Positions 23,564 through 34,599 are shown, numbered from the stretch's first letter. The stretch: 64,000 nucleotides of DNA from Monocercomonoides exilis (GCA_001643675.2 LSRY02000022.1:506001-570000), one strand, 5' to 3'. The notes: generated by a model from the letters alone, not told the origin. Numbers and translations are program-made.

Positions 23564-25055
23564 CTATGTTCGTCTTTTTTTGTTCGATTTGTGTAAAAAG
23601 CTGCATGTCTTTGCATCAATGCGGTTTGCCCTTTCCCTCCTCCTCCTCCTCCTCCTCCTCCTCTTCTTCTTCTTCTTCTTCTTCTTCTTCTTCTTCTTCT
23701 TCTTCTTCTTCTTCTTCTTCTCTTTATTCTCTTTATTCTCCTCCTCCTCCTTCATCTCTTTCTTCTTTTTCTTTCTTTTCTTTTCTTTCTTTCTTTCTTT
23801 TTTCTTTTTCTTCTTCGTCTTTTTCTTCACCTTCTTCACCTTCTTCACATTCTTCACCTTCTTTTTCAATTTCTTCAACAATTTCTTCTTCCTCTTCTCG
23901 CTCCTATTTTTCCGCTCCTTCTTTTTATTTTCCGCTTCTTTCCCCACATTTCCTTCACTTCTATCTGAAGCAATGCCCAAAGATCCATCTGCTTCTTCTT
24001 CTTCCGCTCTTGAAATCTCCTATTGAATGCCATCAGATGGAGAAGAACTGCACACTTCTGGTTCCACTGAATGCTGCTTGTCTGAATCCGCCTCAGCCTC
24101 TGCCTTCACAAACCTCAGCCCACTCAGCCCAAGCGCCTCCACAACCATCTGCGCCATCGCTTCTTCCAGCTTCCCCTGGTTATCTTTGATTTTCTCCACA
24201 AACTCTCTGTGCGCTGTCGGATACCCGTCTTTCTCCTCGTTCCCATCACCTCCTTCTCTCCCTCCATCTTCTTCTCCCTCTTTTTCTCCCTTTTCTTCTC
24301 CCTTTTCTTCTCCCTCTTTGCCTCTCCTTTCTCCTTCCTCTGCCTCTTCTCGCTCCTCCAGCACATCCAAAGGAATCGCTGCTGGCAACAGAACCACATC
24401 CTCCATCCTCAGCCCCGCTGCTGACAGCCCCTTCTCCACAACTTCCCCCACTTCACACACTGCAACCCCTCGCCACATCACTTCGTCGCCCAGCTTCACC
24501 ACCACACGCCTCGACTGCGGAGATCGCGAAGCCAGCAGCAATGTTATAAACAGATCGCATTCACATATGCCGATGCAAAGATCCGCTTGCTCCCCGACTT
24601 CGTGCCCACCGTCGCTGCAAGCGACGGAAGCGGTGCCACCAGCGGAACCGAAAGCATCACCGAAAGCGCCACATCGTACGCACACACAACACCCCCATAC
24701 AGCATCGCCCGCCGCGTCACAACATATTCCCGCAGTGTCTGCAGCGCCCTAGGCGACAGCAGCAGCTGCAGCGACAGCGGCATGTGCTGCCCATACGCTC
24801 CAGCTGCCTCTGGCACCACAATCCGCAGCAGCCTCTCGATGTCGTCCATCGCTCCTGCTGATGTGTATGAAGCTGCCACCGCAGAGGCATCCGAAGGGTC
24901 AATTGCAGGTGCTGATGATGGCTTATCATCTCCAGTCACTTTCTTCTCTTCGCTTCTCCGCCTCCGAAATGGCGAAGTTGATCGGCGTGCTATTCCAGTT
25001 GAAGAAGACGAAGAAGAAGAAAATGAAATATTATTAGAAAAAGAAGAAGATTTTT
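23564..25055 (-). CDS. hypothetical protein with acidic and Lys-rich C-terminal part
   Basis: The frame opens after a stop at 25056-25058 with a Ser-rich, then Arg-rich segment (STSPFRRRRSEEKK). It continues through a globular part (MDDIERLLRIVVPEAAGAYG, LSPRALQTLREYVVTRRAML). A 50-nt GT-AG intron at 24515-24564 restores the frame into SRRVVVKLGDEVMWRGVAVC. An acidic Glu/Gly-rich stretch and LEEAMAQMVVEALGLSGLRF follow. The frame meets TAG at 24020-24022. That TAG is also the 3' end of a possible 36-nt intron (24020-24055), after which 151 codons stay open in frame with a very Lys-rich tail to 23564. Family not recognised. The start codon is unresolved: the first ATG is MDDIERLL, or an upstream exon exists. 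If the tail is not used, the gene ends at 24020. Confidence 0.5.
23630..23730. repeat. CTC then TTC trinucleotide tract
   Basis: About eight CTC units followed by about twenty TTC units. In the minus frame it encodes the poly-Lys/Arg tail of the preceding gene. The tract is nearly pure, so its length is probably polymorphic. Confidence 0.9.
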
Positions 25056-25281
25056 AGGTGAAAATATAAGAAGAATTTACTGAAGAAGAAAAAATATTTG
25101 ATGAAGAAGGAACATTCGAAGAAGAAGAGGATGCAAAGAAGAAAAATGTTTCTAATTGTTTTTAAATCTTTTCTGTTAATTTTTTCCATTTGAAGAAGAA
25201 CATTGATCGATCGAATTAAATGAAGTGAAATTGCTGATGATGAAAAATGAATATTCTATTTTCTGAGCTTTGGAAGATGCT

Positions 25282-25764
25282 TCAAAGTTGTCTGTGAGAT
25301 TGAAATGCAGAAAAAGTCAATGGAACATCTGACAGATGAAGATGAAGATGAAAATGAAAATGAAAATGAGAGCAGATGAATGAAAATGAAATGGGTTGAC
25401 TGAAATGTGCTCGATTTGTGATATTCAACAATAGATGCTCAACGTCCAATAATTCATTCACAAATTTGAAGAAGTGGAGAGAAATAATGACCTTGTCCAG
25501 AAGAGAATGAAGAATGAAGAGGAAGACAGAGAATTTGACAATCTCTATTTTTCTCCCCTGATGTTTGCGATGACATTGAAGATAATCTCGAAACAGAAAT
25601 CGCCTTTCTTTCTCAATTGGCAGACCTTCAGAAAAAGAAATAAAAATGAAAGATGCTCTTTGTTCTGTCTGTTTACCAATAGATGTATTGTTGAACACTT
25701 CGTTGATGTTGCTTTTCTTTTGTTTCGGGCTGATAGCAAAACCTGAAACAACTTTGGCTGGCAA
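25282..25764 (-). CDS. conserved hypothetical ORF in the right arm (160 residues)
   Basis: MPAKVVSGFAISPKQKKSNI runs on past the point where the left-arm copy stops, through KFSVFLFILHSLLDKVIISL, to a stop at 25282, just outside the arm boundary. Function unknown. It is probably a relic or an exon. Confidence 0.3.
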   Translation of the reverse strand: MPAKVVSGFAISPKQKKSNINEVFNNTSIGKQTEQRASFIFISFSEGLPIEKERRFLFRDYLQCHRKHQGRKIEIVKFSVFLFILHSLLDKVIISLHFFKFVNELLDVEHLLLNITNRAHFSQPISFSFICSHFHFHFHLHLHLSDVPLTFSAFQSHRQL

Positions 25765-25891
25765 ATGGCATTTCCATTAAAAAGATGAATTCCCTTTCAT
25801 ATGCGAGAGAAACCACTTCTTTGTGAAATAAAAATGTCATTCTGTTTTGCTTGTTTTGCATGTCTTATCTCCTCTTGTTTGATGAAAATGA

Positions 25892-26179
25892 CTAGCCTTT
25901 GCTGATGATGACAGCCACTTTCCTTCTCAAAAATCTCTGAGGTGCATTTCTCCAATATTTGCTCCAAATGCAATCTGAGAATAAGTCATTTTCCTTTTGA
26001 CATAATTCAACGAATTGAAAGCCCATTTGGTTCCTGTATTTTGTTCCATTAATAGTTTTGAAAATTCCAAAACTTTCTTGTGCTTTCTCTCGTTGAATAA
26101 TTTCAATAAAATGAAAACATGCCTTTTCCATCATTCTGTCTGAAATGCATTTCCTGTTCAATAAAATGTCATTTGCCAT
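25892..26179 (-). CDS. conserved hypothetical ORF in the right arm (95 residues)
   Basis: Counterpart of 17070-17384: MANDILLNRKCISDRMMEKA, ending RRKVAVIISKG. The frame is conserved but the 3' end is nine residues shorter. The opposite strand holds a frame with KRTHVKSIFIKNGNPTVPVS that is open in both arms and broken by a one-base indel near 26330 in this copy. Confidence 0.35.
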   Translation of the reverse strand: MANDILLNRKCISDRMMEKACFHFIEIIQREKAQESFGIFKTINGTKYRNQMGFQFVELCQKENDLFSDCIWSKYWRNAPQRFLRRKVAVIISKG

Positions 26180-26807
26180 ATTTCTGTGTTTTCAGAAGGA
26201 AAAAAAACACTCGAAACATCAACAAGTTTGTGGGGAAACAAAACGCACACACGTCAAATCGATTTTTATCAAAAATGGAAATCCAACTGTTCCTGTGTCA
26301 TCCAATTCGAAAAATGACATCTCTGAAAGTGTATAAAATTCTTGCTGATTTATCGTCATCCGGTCAATCGACGCAACTCATCCATGCAACTCAGAGTTCA
26401 GACAATCACTCATCAATCTCAGCAAATGGAAGAGTGTTTCGATGTTATCAATAACCTGTTTCCAGGATGTGTGCGTTGCTGAATACTGAAAATTCAAGCA
26501 ACAAATTGGTTGAATTTCAACACATAAATTGTGTGCTATGCTTCAAATGAGCATAAATCTTTCAATAAAACAAAAATATTTCATGATTCAAAATAATTTC
26601 AATTATTATCAATAAAGATATCGAAAAACATATAATTAATTTTAAAAAGTTACTTTAACATTGAAAATCGATTGAGTAACCCTTATTTTCAAAAAACTTT
26701 GTTAACGCCCAAAATATATTTTTTGTTCTTCACAGATCGATTGAATAATTTAAAAAACATTGTTCTCAGTTTCTTTTGTGTTTTTTTCAGACTGAAGTGA
26801 AAGTGAA

Positions 26808-28181
26808 ATGGGAAACGTATTTTTAGGAATAGAAAATATTGAAAATGCAAAAGATAAAACAGAAGCAATGGAATGGATTGAAGAAAAAGAAACTGAACCA
26901 CCAAAAGAATTGAGACATGATGCAGCAATTACTGACAGCGAAGGAGATACAATGGCTATGTGGTGGATTAAAGAAGTTAAGACAGAACCTCCGAAATGGA
27001 TGAGGCATAGCAACACTATGGCAAATGACTTTGGATGGACAATGGCCATGTGGTGGATTATTTTTGTACAAACAGATCCACCTGAATGGATGCGACATAG
27101 CATCACTCTCAAAGACAATATGGGATGGACAATGGCTATGTTGTGGATTAATGAAATAAAAACAGATCCACCTGAATGGATGAGGCATGGTGTAACACTC
27201 AAAGACAATTTGGGACAGACAATGGCCATGCACTGGATTGAAGAAATCAAAACAGATCCTCCAGAATGGATGAGACATGGCGTGACGCTGTCAGACAAGT
27301 TAGGGGGCACAATTGCCATGCACTGGATTGATGCAGTTCGAAAAGAACCTCCAGAATGGATGAGACATGGAATTACTCTTGCTGATAAGGAAGGTATGAC
27401 GATGGCCATGCACTGGATCGCAAGCGTTTATTCAAGTCCGCCTGAATGGATGAGGCACGACATCATGCTTGGTGACAAGGATGGAAAAACAATGGCAATG
27501 CACTGGATTGCAAATGTTAATACCGAGCCACCGGAATGGATGAGGCACGAAGCAACATTCACTGACAAAGATGGGAGGATGATGACCGATTACTGGAAAA
27601 TGTTTGCGAAGGACGAGCCTCCAAGTTGGTTGAGCCATGACTATTCGCTGTGTGATGAAAATGGAAGAACAGCAGCCATGCGCCATATCATCGAGAAAAA
27701 AGAAGAGCCTCCAAAGTGGATGAGACACAGAAGCACACTTTGTGACAACGATGGAAAGACGATGGCAATGCACTGGATTAAAGAAGTGGAGACAGAGCCA
27801 CCAGAATGGATGAGGCACAGCACATCGCTTGCGGATAAAAAAGGAAATACATTGACGAGGATATGGATTAAGGAATTGGAGAGAAAGCCACCAGAATGGA
27901 TGAAATATGACAACACACTTAGAGATAATGATGGGAAAACGGATGCCATGTGGTGGATAACTGAAAACAAAACTGAACCGCCAGTCTGGATGAGACATGA
28001 CAACACACTTTGTGATTTGGTGGGAACGACAATGGCTATGCACTGGATTGAGAAAGTCAAAACAGAACCTCCAATGTGGATGAGGCATTCTAATTCACAA
28101 AAATATATATTTGGTTGGACAATGGCAAAGATGTGGAAATACAAAGTTGAAATTGATCCACCAAAATGGATGAAAAACTAA
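26808..28181 (+). CDS. Trp-rich ankyrin-like tandem repeat protein, 457 residues
   Basis: Paralogue of 15068-16444 in opposite orientation. It starts MGNVFLGIENIENAKD and ends PPKWMKN then TAA, with 15 repeats in the same order. Both copies are full length, single-exon and free of stops or frameshifts although the surrounding arms have diverged, which suggests that both reading frames have been maintained by selection. Differences concentrate in the N-terminal 20 residues and in repeats 2-6. The product is expected to be a cytosolic repeat solenoid for protein binding; no partner can be inferred. Confidence 0.85.
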   Translation: MGNVFLGIENIENAKDKTEAMEWIEEKETEPPKELRHDAAITDSEGDTMAMWWIKEVKTEPPKWMRHSNTMANDFGWTMAMWWIIFVQTDPPEWMRHSITLKDNMGWTMAMLWINEIKTDPPEWMRHGVTLKDNLGQTMAMHWIEEIKTDPPEWMRHGVTLSDKLGGTIAMHWIDAVRKEPPEWMRHGITLADKEGMTMAMHWIASVYSSPPEWMRHDIMLGDKDGKTMAMHWIANVNTEPPEWMRHEATFTDKDGRMMTDYWKMFAKDEPPSWLSHDYSLCDENGRTAAMRHIIEKKEEPPKWMRHRSTLCDNDGKTMAMHWIKEVETEPPEWMRHSTSLADKKGNTLTRIWIKELERKPPEWMKYDNTLRDNDGKTDAMWWITENKTEPPVWMRHDNTLCDLVGTTMAMHWIEKVKTEPPMWMRHSNSQKYIFGWTMAKMWKYKVEIDPPKWMKN

Positions 28182-29212
28182 AATTTCAAACATCCTAATT
28201 TTTTTTGTGACAATATTCTCTTTGTTTTCATGAAAAATTAAACTTTTGTTCATCTCATATTTTTCTATTCTTCGTTTTTTCTAAAAATGTGTATCATTTT
28301 TCATGTCTTCTTCTTGAATCAACTTTTGATCAATCGAATTGAACTTTACACACTTCAGATAAAATTAATTCCACTCATTCTACATTAATAAAAATCATTG
28401 TTTGTTTTTTTATTGATTTTCAAAGTAAATCATATGAATTTTTAAATTATTTTTCTTTCATGATAAACAACACAAAACAAAAAAATGATGAGAACGAAAA
28501 CATAGAATCAATCATTTACTCAAAAATGAAAAAGAGAAAAACCATTTTTTTCAAATAAAAAAGATAACATGAGTTTCAAAAACCAATTTATTGTTTGTTT
28601 TTCTGAGAATCTTATTTCTACCAATATGTTTAGTTTATTCATTGAAAAGTAATATAGGAAGATACTCTTTCGAAAGTGAAAAAAAGAATCCAAAACAAAT
28701 CTGATTTTTTTCTCCATTTATCTTTTGCGTTGAAGAATTCGATGCAATAATGAAAAAAGCACTTCAACAAACATTTGACATTGAGTGACAATTTCATCTG
28801 GTTGAAATATAATTAAATATTCTTTTTGAAAAGTCACAAATGTTAAAATTTCTGGTTCAAAGATTTTTGGTATTTTTTCATGTATATCACAATAGATTTG
28901 TGAAAAATAAATGTCAAACAAATATGAACAACATGAAATATCCAATATGAAATAATTAAATTTCTGTTCAAATTTGATAAATTAATTGAAAGAATTGATC
29001 AAATAAATTTTGAATTTCAAAGAATGTGAAAATAAAACATTTGCGACTTATCAATCAAAACAAAGCCCACCATCTGTTTGTTTTGAATAACACCTTCAAT
29101 AATCATTTAATAATTATCAAGTTTGTGTTTTATTCCGTTACATATATTTGAAGAAGGTATCAAATTTAGTATGTTCAACACTTTTCCAGATCTCATTTTT
29201 TTAATAAAACGA

Positions 29213-29814
29213 AAAGAGAGACAGGTTTGCTCCTCGATAATGAGTTTTTAAATCCCTAACTTTTTCTTTTCTTCTGATCTTAAACCCTCCTGCCCTGCAC
29301 AATATCGTGCGGCGGATATTTGGAGAACCTGCTGATGAAGGTGCTGCTGTCTCTGCTCCCTCTCTTTCTTGGGATGCTTTCGGAGTGTCCTTGATTGGGT
29401 GTTAGCTGTTTCTGCAGTCCAGACAATTTGTCCTATGCTTCTCACTCCGTGTTTCCTCCTATCAGTTTCAAGCTTTTTCTGCAAGGCAGTCTGTCTGCCC
29501 CCCTTCAGTTACAACATACTGCGGGGAATTATGGGGGGGGGGGGGGGTGTCTCATCACCTTTGGGAAGTTGTGCAATTTTGTTCTCATGCTGTGAACTCT
29601 TCTCTGGAATTGGCCCTCGTCTCTTCGATTTCTTCCTTTTGCTCATATCCACTTCTCCCCCAGCCTGTGATGTCTCTTCCGTGTATTCCTTTGTTCCTGA
29701 TTCTCCATTCTCATTTCAAATATCCATTCTTTCGCTATCCTTCTCAGACTTGTCTCCCTCTCCTGCAAGGGGTACTTAGCCGCCGAGTGCGTCCAGGTTC
29801 CATTTTGGGCAACT
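29213..29814. other. GC-richer segment of unknown origin
   Basis: About 600 bases with clearly higher GC than the flanks and a run of 15 G at 29533-29547. The minus strand has short frames rich in Gln/Arg (29484-29248) and another at 29861-29643, and the plus strand also has open frames. The composition resembles the DIRS-type element at 37-41 kb, and a 155-bp sequence found next to that element follows directly, so this may be a fragment of a related retroelement. No RT or recombinase motif is visible. Confidence 0.35.
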
Positions 29815-29972
29815 TCCAAGAATATGGACCTTCGATAAAAAATATTTCTTTCATAGCACACGAAAGAAAATGCTTCAATAATTTTTTTAAAATTTGCTTT
29901 TTCTGTCGAAAATGCTTTATTGTAAACTTTCTATTTCAAATTTTGATCTATCCCATAAATATTTTCTAACTT
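29815..29972 (+). repeat. 155-bp repeat, copy A (inverted partner 37168-37328)
   Basis: Starts TTCCAAGAATATGGACC and ends near TATTTTCTAAC. It matches the minus strand of 37168-37328 with few differences. In both places the homology begins abruptly at TTCCAAG right after retroelement-like sequence, as expected for a shared element terminus. Both copies are open in the frame NISFIxHERKCxNxxFKICF. Confidence 0.75.
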
Positions 29973-30329
29973 TCTTGATTTTGTTTTGTCTCATTTTTTA
30001 AAATTTGAAGCTTCATCTTCTCATTCTCACGTATAAAATCTTATAGGTTTATTATTATATGCTTTATGCTGTTTCACAAACTATCGCTTCATCAATTTTG
30101 AATGCAACTGTAAAGATTATATAATAACTTTGAGTTTTTAATCAAATTGACAAATTTCTAAGACAAAAATGAGTACATGAATTGCATAATATAAAAGCTT
30201 CCTTTTGAAAACTGATTTGACGAAATATCTGTGCAGTTGACCGGTAATTTTGAATTGAATGCATTGCAATATTTGACTTAAAAAATCCTGGAAAATAAAG
30301 TGTTCAAGTCACTGATGCTTCGTGTGCTT

Positions 30330-30890
30330 TCATGTTATATTCCGATTCTTCTGGATGAAAAAGAAAGGACTACTGTGTGATGATGATATAGGCACATTGA
30401 GGTGAATTTTTCTCAAAATTGGAAGTAAAAAATTTTTTGAAGTTTGCATCCGGTGACACAACAGTACAGTCTGAGAAAACCTCGATGAATGAATGGTCAA
30501 CTTTTGGTACAAATAAAGACTGATCAGATTACTTTGTTCCAAATACCATTGCAGATAGCTGCCGTCTTGATGCCTGTAAGCGGATGGCTGAGAACGAAAC
30601 ATTGCTCAAACACAAACAATGACTCTCAACACAAATAATGGTGTTTGCCAAATGTGCCGGCTCTTTTTACGTGATTGCGCAGTTACTCAGCATCATATTT
30701 CCGCTTCTCACTCCAAAGACAGAGCGATGAGGGGAAGAGAAGCTGGGTCCAAAGACGATGTTTATCTTCAAAAACTGGCCTTCCAGTGAAGAAACAACAA
30801 CATAATTCAATTTTTCATCCGATTTTGTGATTTTCGAGCAAATAAAACCTCAGTCTGTGTGTTTCCAACAGCCTGAACTGTCACAGAATG
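30330..30890 (-). pseudogene. degraded beta-helix-like gene fragment
   Basis: Minus-strand frames give long non-repetitive stretches (KINIVFGPSFSSPHRSVFGV, CVESHCLCLSNVSFSAIRLQ, VPKVDHSFIEVFSDCTVVSP) interrupted by three or more stops in otherwise the same frame. The style matches the surface beta-helix genes further right, but no CGxxxxPC motif survives, so the assignment is tentative. Confidence 0.35.
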
Positions 30891-30897
30891 AATGTAT

Positions 30898-31112
30898 GGC
30901 ATAGGTCTATTATGTACCAGTTTGGAAAGGCTTTTTTAAATTTTTTTATTAACATATTATTAATTCTCATAATTATTGCAAGCAAACTGCTGATGGAAAA
31001 AGTCGAAATTCTTACATCAAAAAATTGATATTTTTTCTATTTTTTCTCAACCCATAATATTTTCCTATTGATCGCAAAGAATTAAAAATTCAATTTTTGA
31101 CTTTGTAATGCT
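30898..31112 (+). repeat. 213-bp repeat, copy A (inverted partner 34382-34597)
   Basis: The plus strand GCATAGGTCTATTATGTACC and the following roughly 200 bases match the minus strand from 34597 downward almost base for base, including a long AT-rich stretch. In the partner the repeat lies just 3' of a beta-helix gene fragment. It could be a small element or the remains of a shared 3' flank. Confidence 0.75.
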
Positions 31113-31342
31113 CAAAGCAACTGTTCAATGCAATAATTAGAGAAGAAATAATATTATCGCTGTTTTCTCAAGTAAATTATTACAAGTATTATTTTTCATT
31201 TGACAATTTTCAGCTGATTCAATGTTTGAAATTTATTCTTGTGCATACACAATTATAGTTGTACTTTGGACAATATCGAAAACAACACTTTTCAAAGGTA
31301 ATTCTATTGTTGATTTCAAATAATATTCTTTTATAATGATAT

Positions 31343-32362
31343 TCAAATTGTGATTATTTTCATCTTGTAATTAATTCCACGTTGAACAGCTGATACGATG
31401 AAAGATCGACTTAACGCTGTTTTTGAAAGAAAGGATTTTAATAGGATGGGAGAGAGCAAGCAGCGAAAAAGATAATTTGGGAGAGGATGTGAAGAGGCTG
31501 GATGAGAAGAATTAATAGAAATGAAATGCGAGAGGAAAGAATGGACGAGATAAAGCAGAAAAATTCTTGGTGATAAGGAAGAAAAAGGTGTGAACTGAAC
31601 GAAATAAACCACAAAGGCCATTATTAAGAGTTGGATGGTAAAGAAGTTTATCATCTGTTTGATTTGATATTCCATGAGCTGGTGCAAAAGAATTGTCGAA
31701 CAGATGGAAGTGACAATGAAGAACCAATGTGTAAAGATAAATTGGTCCAGAATGCTTGATCTTTGTTTTGATATTGCACATTGATGGAAAGCTGTGTGAG
31801 GAGGAAGAAGAAATAGAATTGTGAAGTGAAGAAGTTGCGATGAGTGAATAAAAAGGAGCTGTTGCAGGTTCGTGTGTGTGATGGCTCCATTCATGGCAAG
31901 ATTGTTGAAAATGACGATGGAGGTGATCGACGCTGTGTGTGTTTTGGAGCTGAAATGCCGGAAATAGATAATAGAAGATAAGAGAGAAAAGATTGAAGGA
32001 TAAATTGTTGGCTGTTGGAAGCAAAGCTGAGGCCAGGATGAGCCCTTTCGAAGCAAGTTGAAAAGTTGAGAAAATATTGGATAAATATTCTCCCCATGAA
32101 GTGGTGGTGGATGAAGAGTAGACGCACCAGGAAACATAGGCTGGAGGACTTGGCTTTTGAGAATTTGAGGAAATGTGATAGAGACGGAGAAAGAGAATTT
32201 TGAAACAACAGAGTTTAATTGAACGAGAAGAGAAGGAAGAAGAGAAGAATGAAAGAAAAAGGCTAAGACAAAGAGGCATTTGATATATGGAATACAGAAA
32301 AGAGACGAGGAAATTTCATTGGTTTGTGAAAACTTCTGAGTCATTGATTTCATAATATCCAA
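31343..32362 (-). CDS. long hydrophobic ORF, doubtful
   Basis: 339 codons without a stop, rich in Phe, Leu, Ser, His and Ile. Other frames of this pyrimidine-rich strand are also open (255 and 105 codons), so length alone is weak evidence. There is no regular pattern of membrane segments, no motif and no conserved partner. I include it only because it is the longest frame in 4 kb. Confidence 0.15.
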   Translation of the reverse strand: MDIMKSMTQKFSQTNEISSSLFCIPYIKCLFVLAFFFHSSLLPSLLVQLNSVVSKFSFSVSITFPQILKSQVLQPMFPGASTLHPPPLHGENIYPIFSQLFNLLRKGSSWPQLCFQQPTIYPSIFSLLSSIIYFRHFSSKTHTASITSIVIFNNLAMNGAITHTNLQQLLFIHSSQLLHFTILFLLPPHTAFHQCAISKQRSSILDQFIFTHWFFIVTSICSTILLHQLMEYQIKQMINFFTIQLLIMAFVVYFVQFTPFSSLSPRIFLLYLVHSFLSHFISINSSHPASSHPLPNYLFRCLLSPILLKSFLSKTALSRSFIVSAVQRGINYKMKIITI

Positions 32363-33143
32363 ATTCTGTCATCTTGATTTTTTTGTATTTTAATAACTTT
32401 GTTGTTAACTTTTTTCAAATCTTCAATAACAATTCATAAATGCATTTTCTTTTATTCTTTGACCATTTTGTCTTATTTTTATCCAGGTTTCAGTGTGGCA
32501 TCTAAAGACAAAACGAAAAACACATGAGAAACAGCGTGCGAAAATCCCTTTTTAAACTGCATTAACAGATAAACGCTTTTTCAAAGGTTCTGAGTTGAAT
32601 ATTGGAGAATCACCTCATATAGAAAACTTTAAATCCAACATTTCACCATTTTTGAAGAAATTTTTTATTAAAGAGAAACAAAAAAGTTCAATGAATGTAT
32701 TTGTTTTTAAAAAAATTATTTGTTAAAAGACGAAGTGTCTTGAAAAAATTGTTTTCACATGGAGGAAAAATGGCACGCAGCTCTTTCTGAAGTGTGAAAT
32801 TCGATTTTTGAGGTGGAACAGCTGATGAACTGCTGAGTTTTTAAGGAAATCTGGCTGTGCCCGTAAGTGAATAATATTTGTTATTCATCCTTCAACATTC
32901 TACGCCTTCAAAATGCTGTAGCTGGATGTGCGAGTGTGTTTGTGGGTTGCTCTATTTCTTTTCTTTTTTCAATCTTTTTACTGCTGATGTGATAGAGGTA
33001 TGCCATTTTGTTTGTCTCTCGATAAAGCCGTTGAAGTCACACATTCTGTGGCGTTTATGTCGCAATTTGTTTCTCAGCAGGGCTCAGTTGATGATGTTTT
33101 GCAACAGAAGAATTTTCTCCAAGATCCCAGTGCTTGGGTGAAC
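32363..33143. other. AT-rich spacer, no gene seen
   Basis: Only short frames occur. Nothing recognisable on either strand. Confidence 0.45.
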
Positions 33144-33346
33144 TCAAACATCAGAGAAGGCGATGAGAGCGATGAAAACGGAGATTGGGAGAGGTGCAGC
33201 GTGGAGACGAGGGGATGCGGCAGATTTTTTTTTTTTTGACTCAACGGCAGTTATTGGCTGTTGTGGCAATGCCAACACAAACACGAATGATTTTATTGGA
33301 TTACCTTCTTCAGACCTGGGATTTGCCGTTATTCCAGCCAGCATAA

Positions 33347-34064
33347 TTATTTCGACTCCAACTGCCCACTCGTCACACTGAACAGTGTTGGTGAAGTCGG
33401 AGAATGCAAATTCCTTCCAATCACACTCACTGTCTTCCCTCTCCCAACAACAGAAATCTTCTTTTCCCCAACACTGATTGTTGTCCCTTCGCTCACATGC
33501 CTCCCACTCAGCAACGTGATTGTCGAGGTCAGCTGCGCCATGCTCGACCCCACCGCATGCCCCACGGTCTTGCACGGTGCTGCCTCACTCATCCCACACA
33601 GATTGTTTGCGTCATTCCCACTCACCCCAACATATCGATCCTTCATCCCTTCCTTCAGCCAATCCTTCTTTTCTGTATGCTGAAAATACCAATTATTTGA
33701 TGATACATATGCATAACACAATCTACTTTCATTTGTATTCGTTGTATACGATTCACAGAATGGGTTATTCGATGAGAAGAGATTGTAATAATCGTGATAA
33801 ATTACATCGTGTCCATATGGAATAAGATCAGTACAACTGCAATCGTGGAAGAAGAAGAAATAGCAATAAAGGTTGTTGCTTGGGGCTGTTTGTTGGTTTG
33901 GATTGAAACACAATTCTCCGCCATATGACACTGCCGAGCACGAAATGAACTGGTGGCTCCTCATTTTGAATGCAGCTGGAACATTTTGGCAAAACATCCC
34001 TCCTCTGCCAGTGCTCGAATGTGTGCATGAAGTGAAGAAGCACTCAAACGCGTGAGATCTTCCT
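33347..34064 (-). pseudogene. beta-helix surface protein, truncated at the 3' end
   Basis: The minus strand reads, from just after a likely intron acceptor near 34063, FFTSCTHSSTGRGGMFCQNV, then CFNPNQQTAPSNNLYCYFFF, then KDRYVGVSGNDANNLCGMSE, AAPCKTVGHAVGSSMAQL, and LLSGRHVSEGTTISVGEKKI. This is the standard opening of the large oxymonad-type beta-helix proteins, which usually continue for hundreds of residues. Here the frame ends at a TAA after SVTSGQLESK, and no downstream frame resumes the helix, so it is truncated. Relatives carry an N-terminal signal and a C-terminal membrane segment and are presumed surface proteins. It could be the 3' continuation of the gene at 34600-36245 with the 213-bp repeat lying between. 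Confidence 0.6.
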
Positions 34065-34381
34065 CTACATTAACCGTCTTTTCTTATTCAGTCAAATCAA
34101 AAAAAAAAATAAATAAATAAATAAAAAATAAAAGACAGTTTGATAAAATATTCATCAACTATTTTAAACATACACACACCACCTTTCAATACATTTTAGT
34201 GCTATATATTATAACTAACGCGATTTCAATTTATATTCTTGAGAAAATGATAAATACATTGGTAAAGTTATTTCGTGAAAAGAGCAACGTACGAATGGTG
34301 TTATAACAATATTAGGAAACATAAGATAAACAAAAACAATTTTGATAAAAATCACACTTATGAAATTAATGAAAAAACTTC

Positions 34382-34597
34382 ACAAAGTCAAAAATTGAAT
34401 TTTTAATTCTTTGCGATCAATAGGAAAATATTATGGGTTGAGAAAAAATAGAAAAAATATCAATTTTTTGATGTGAGAATTTCGACTTTTTCCATCAGCA
34501 GTTTGCTTGCAATAATTATGAGAATTAATAATATGTTAATAAAAAAATTTAAAAAAGCCTTTCCAAACTGGTACAAAATAGACCTATGCCGAATATA
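34382..34597 (-). repeat. 213-bp repeat, copy B (inverted partner 30898-31112)
   Basis: Reverse complement of copy A with a few substitutions (for example GTCTATTTTGTACC against GTCTATTATGTACC). It follows the end of recognisable coding sequence of the beta-helix gene. Confidence 0.75.
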
Positions 34598-34599
34598 TA

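Larger units (their letters stand above)
25375..29212 (-). repeat. right arm of the 15-kb palindromic duplication
   Basis: Diverged reverse complement of 14022-17885 over about 3.84 kb, including the ankyrin-like gene, its flanks and two short conserved ORFs. The inner boundary is near 25375 and the outer near 29212. The two copies have separate small indels, so neither is simply a recent conversion product of the other. Confidence 0.85.

Noticed and set aside
23635-23720. CRISPR-like or satellite array
   Set aside because: The tract is a simple trinucleotide microsatellite without spacers.
29533-29547. G-quadruplex from a run of 15 G
   Set aside because: It is a single homopolymer run and may be a length artefact. 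There are no flanking G runs, so I give it no functional call.
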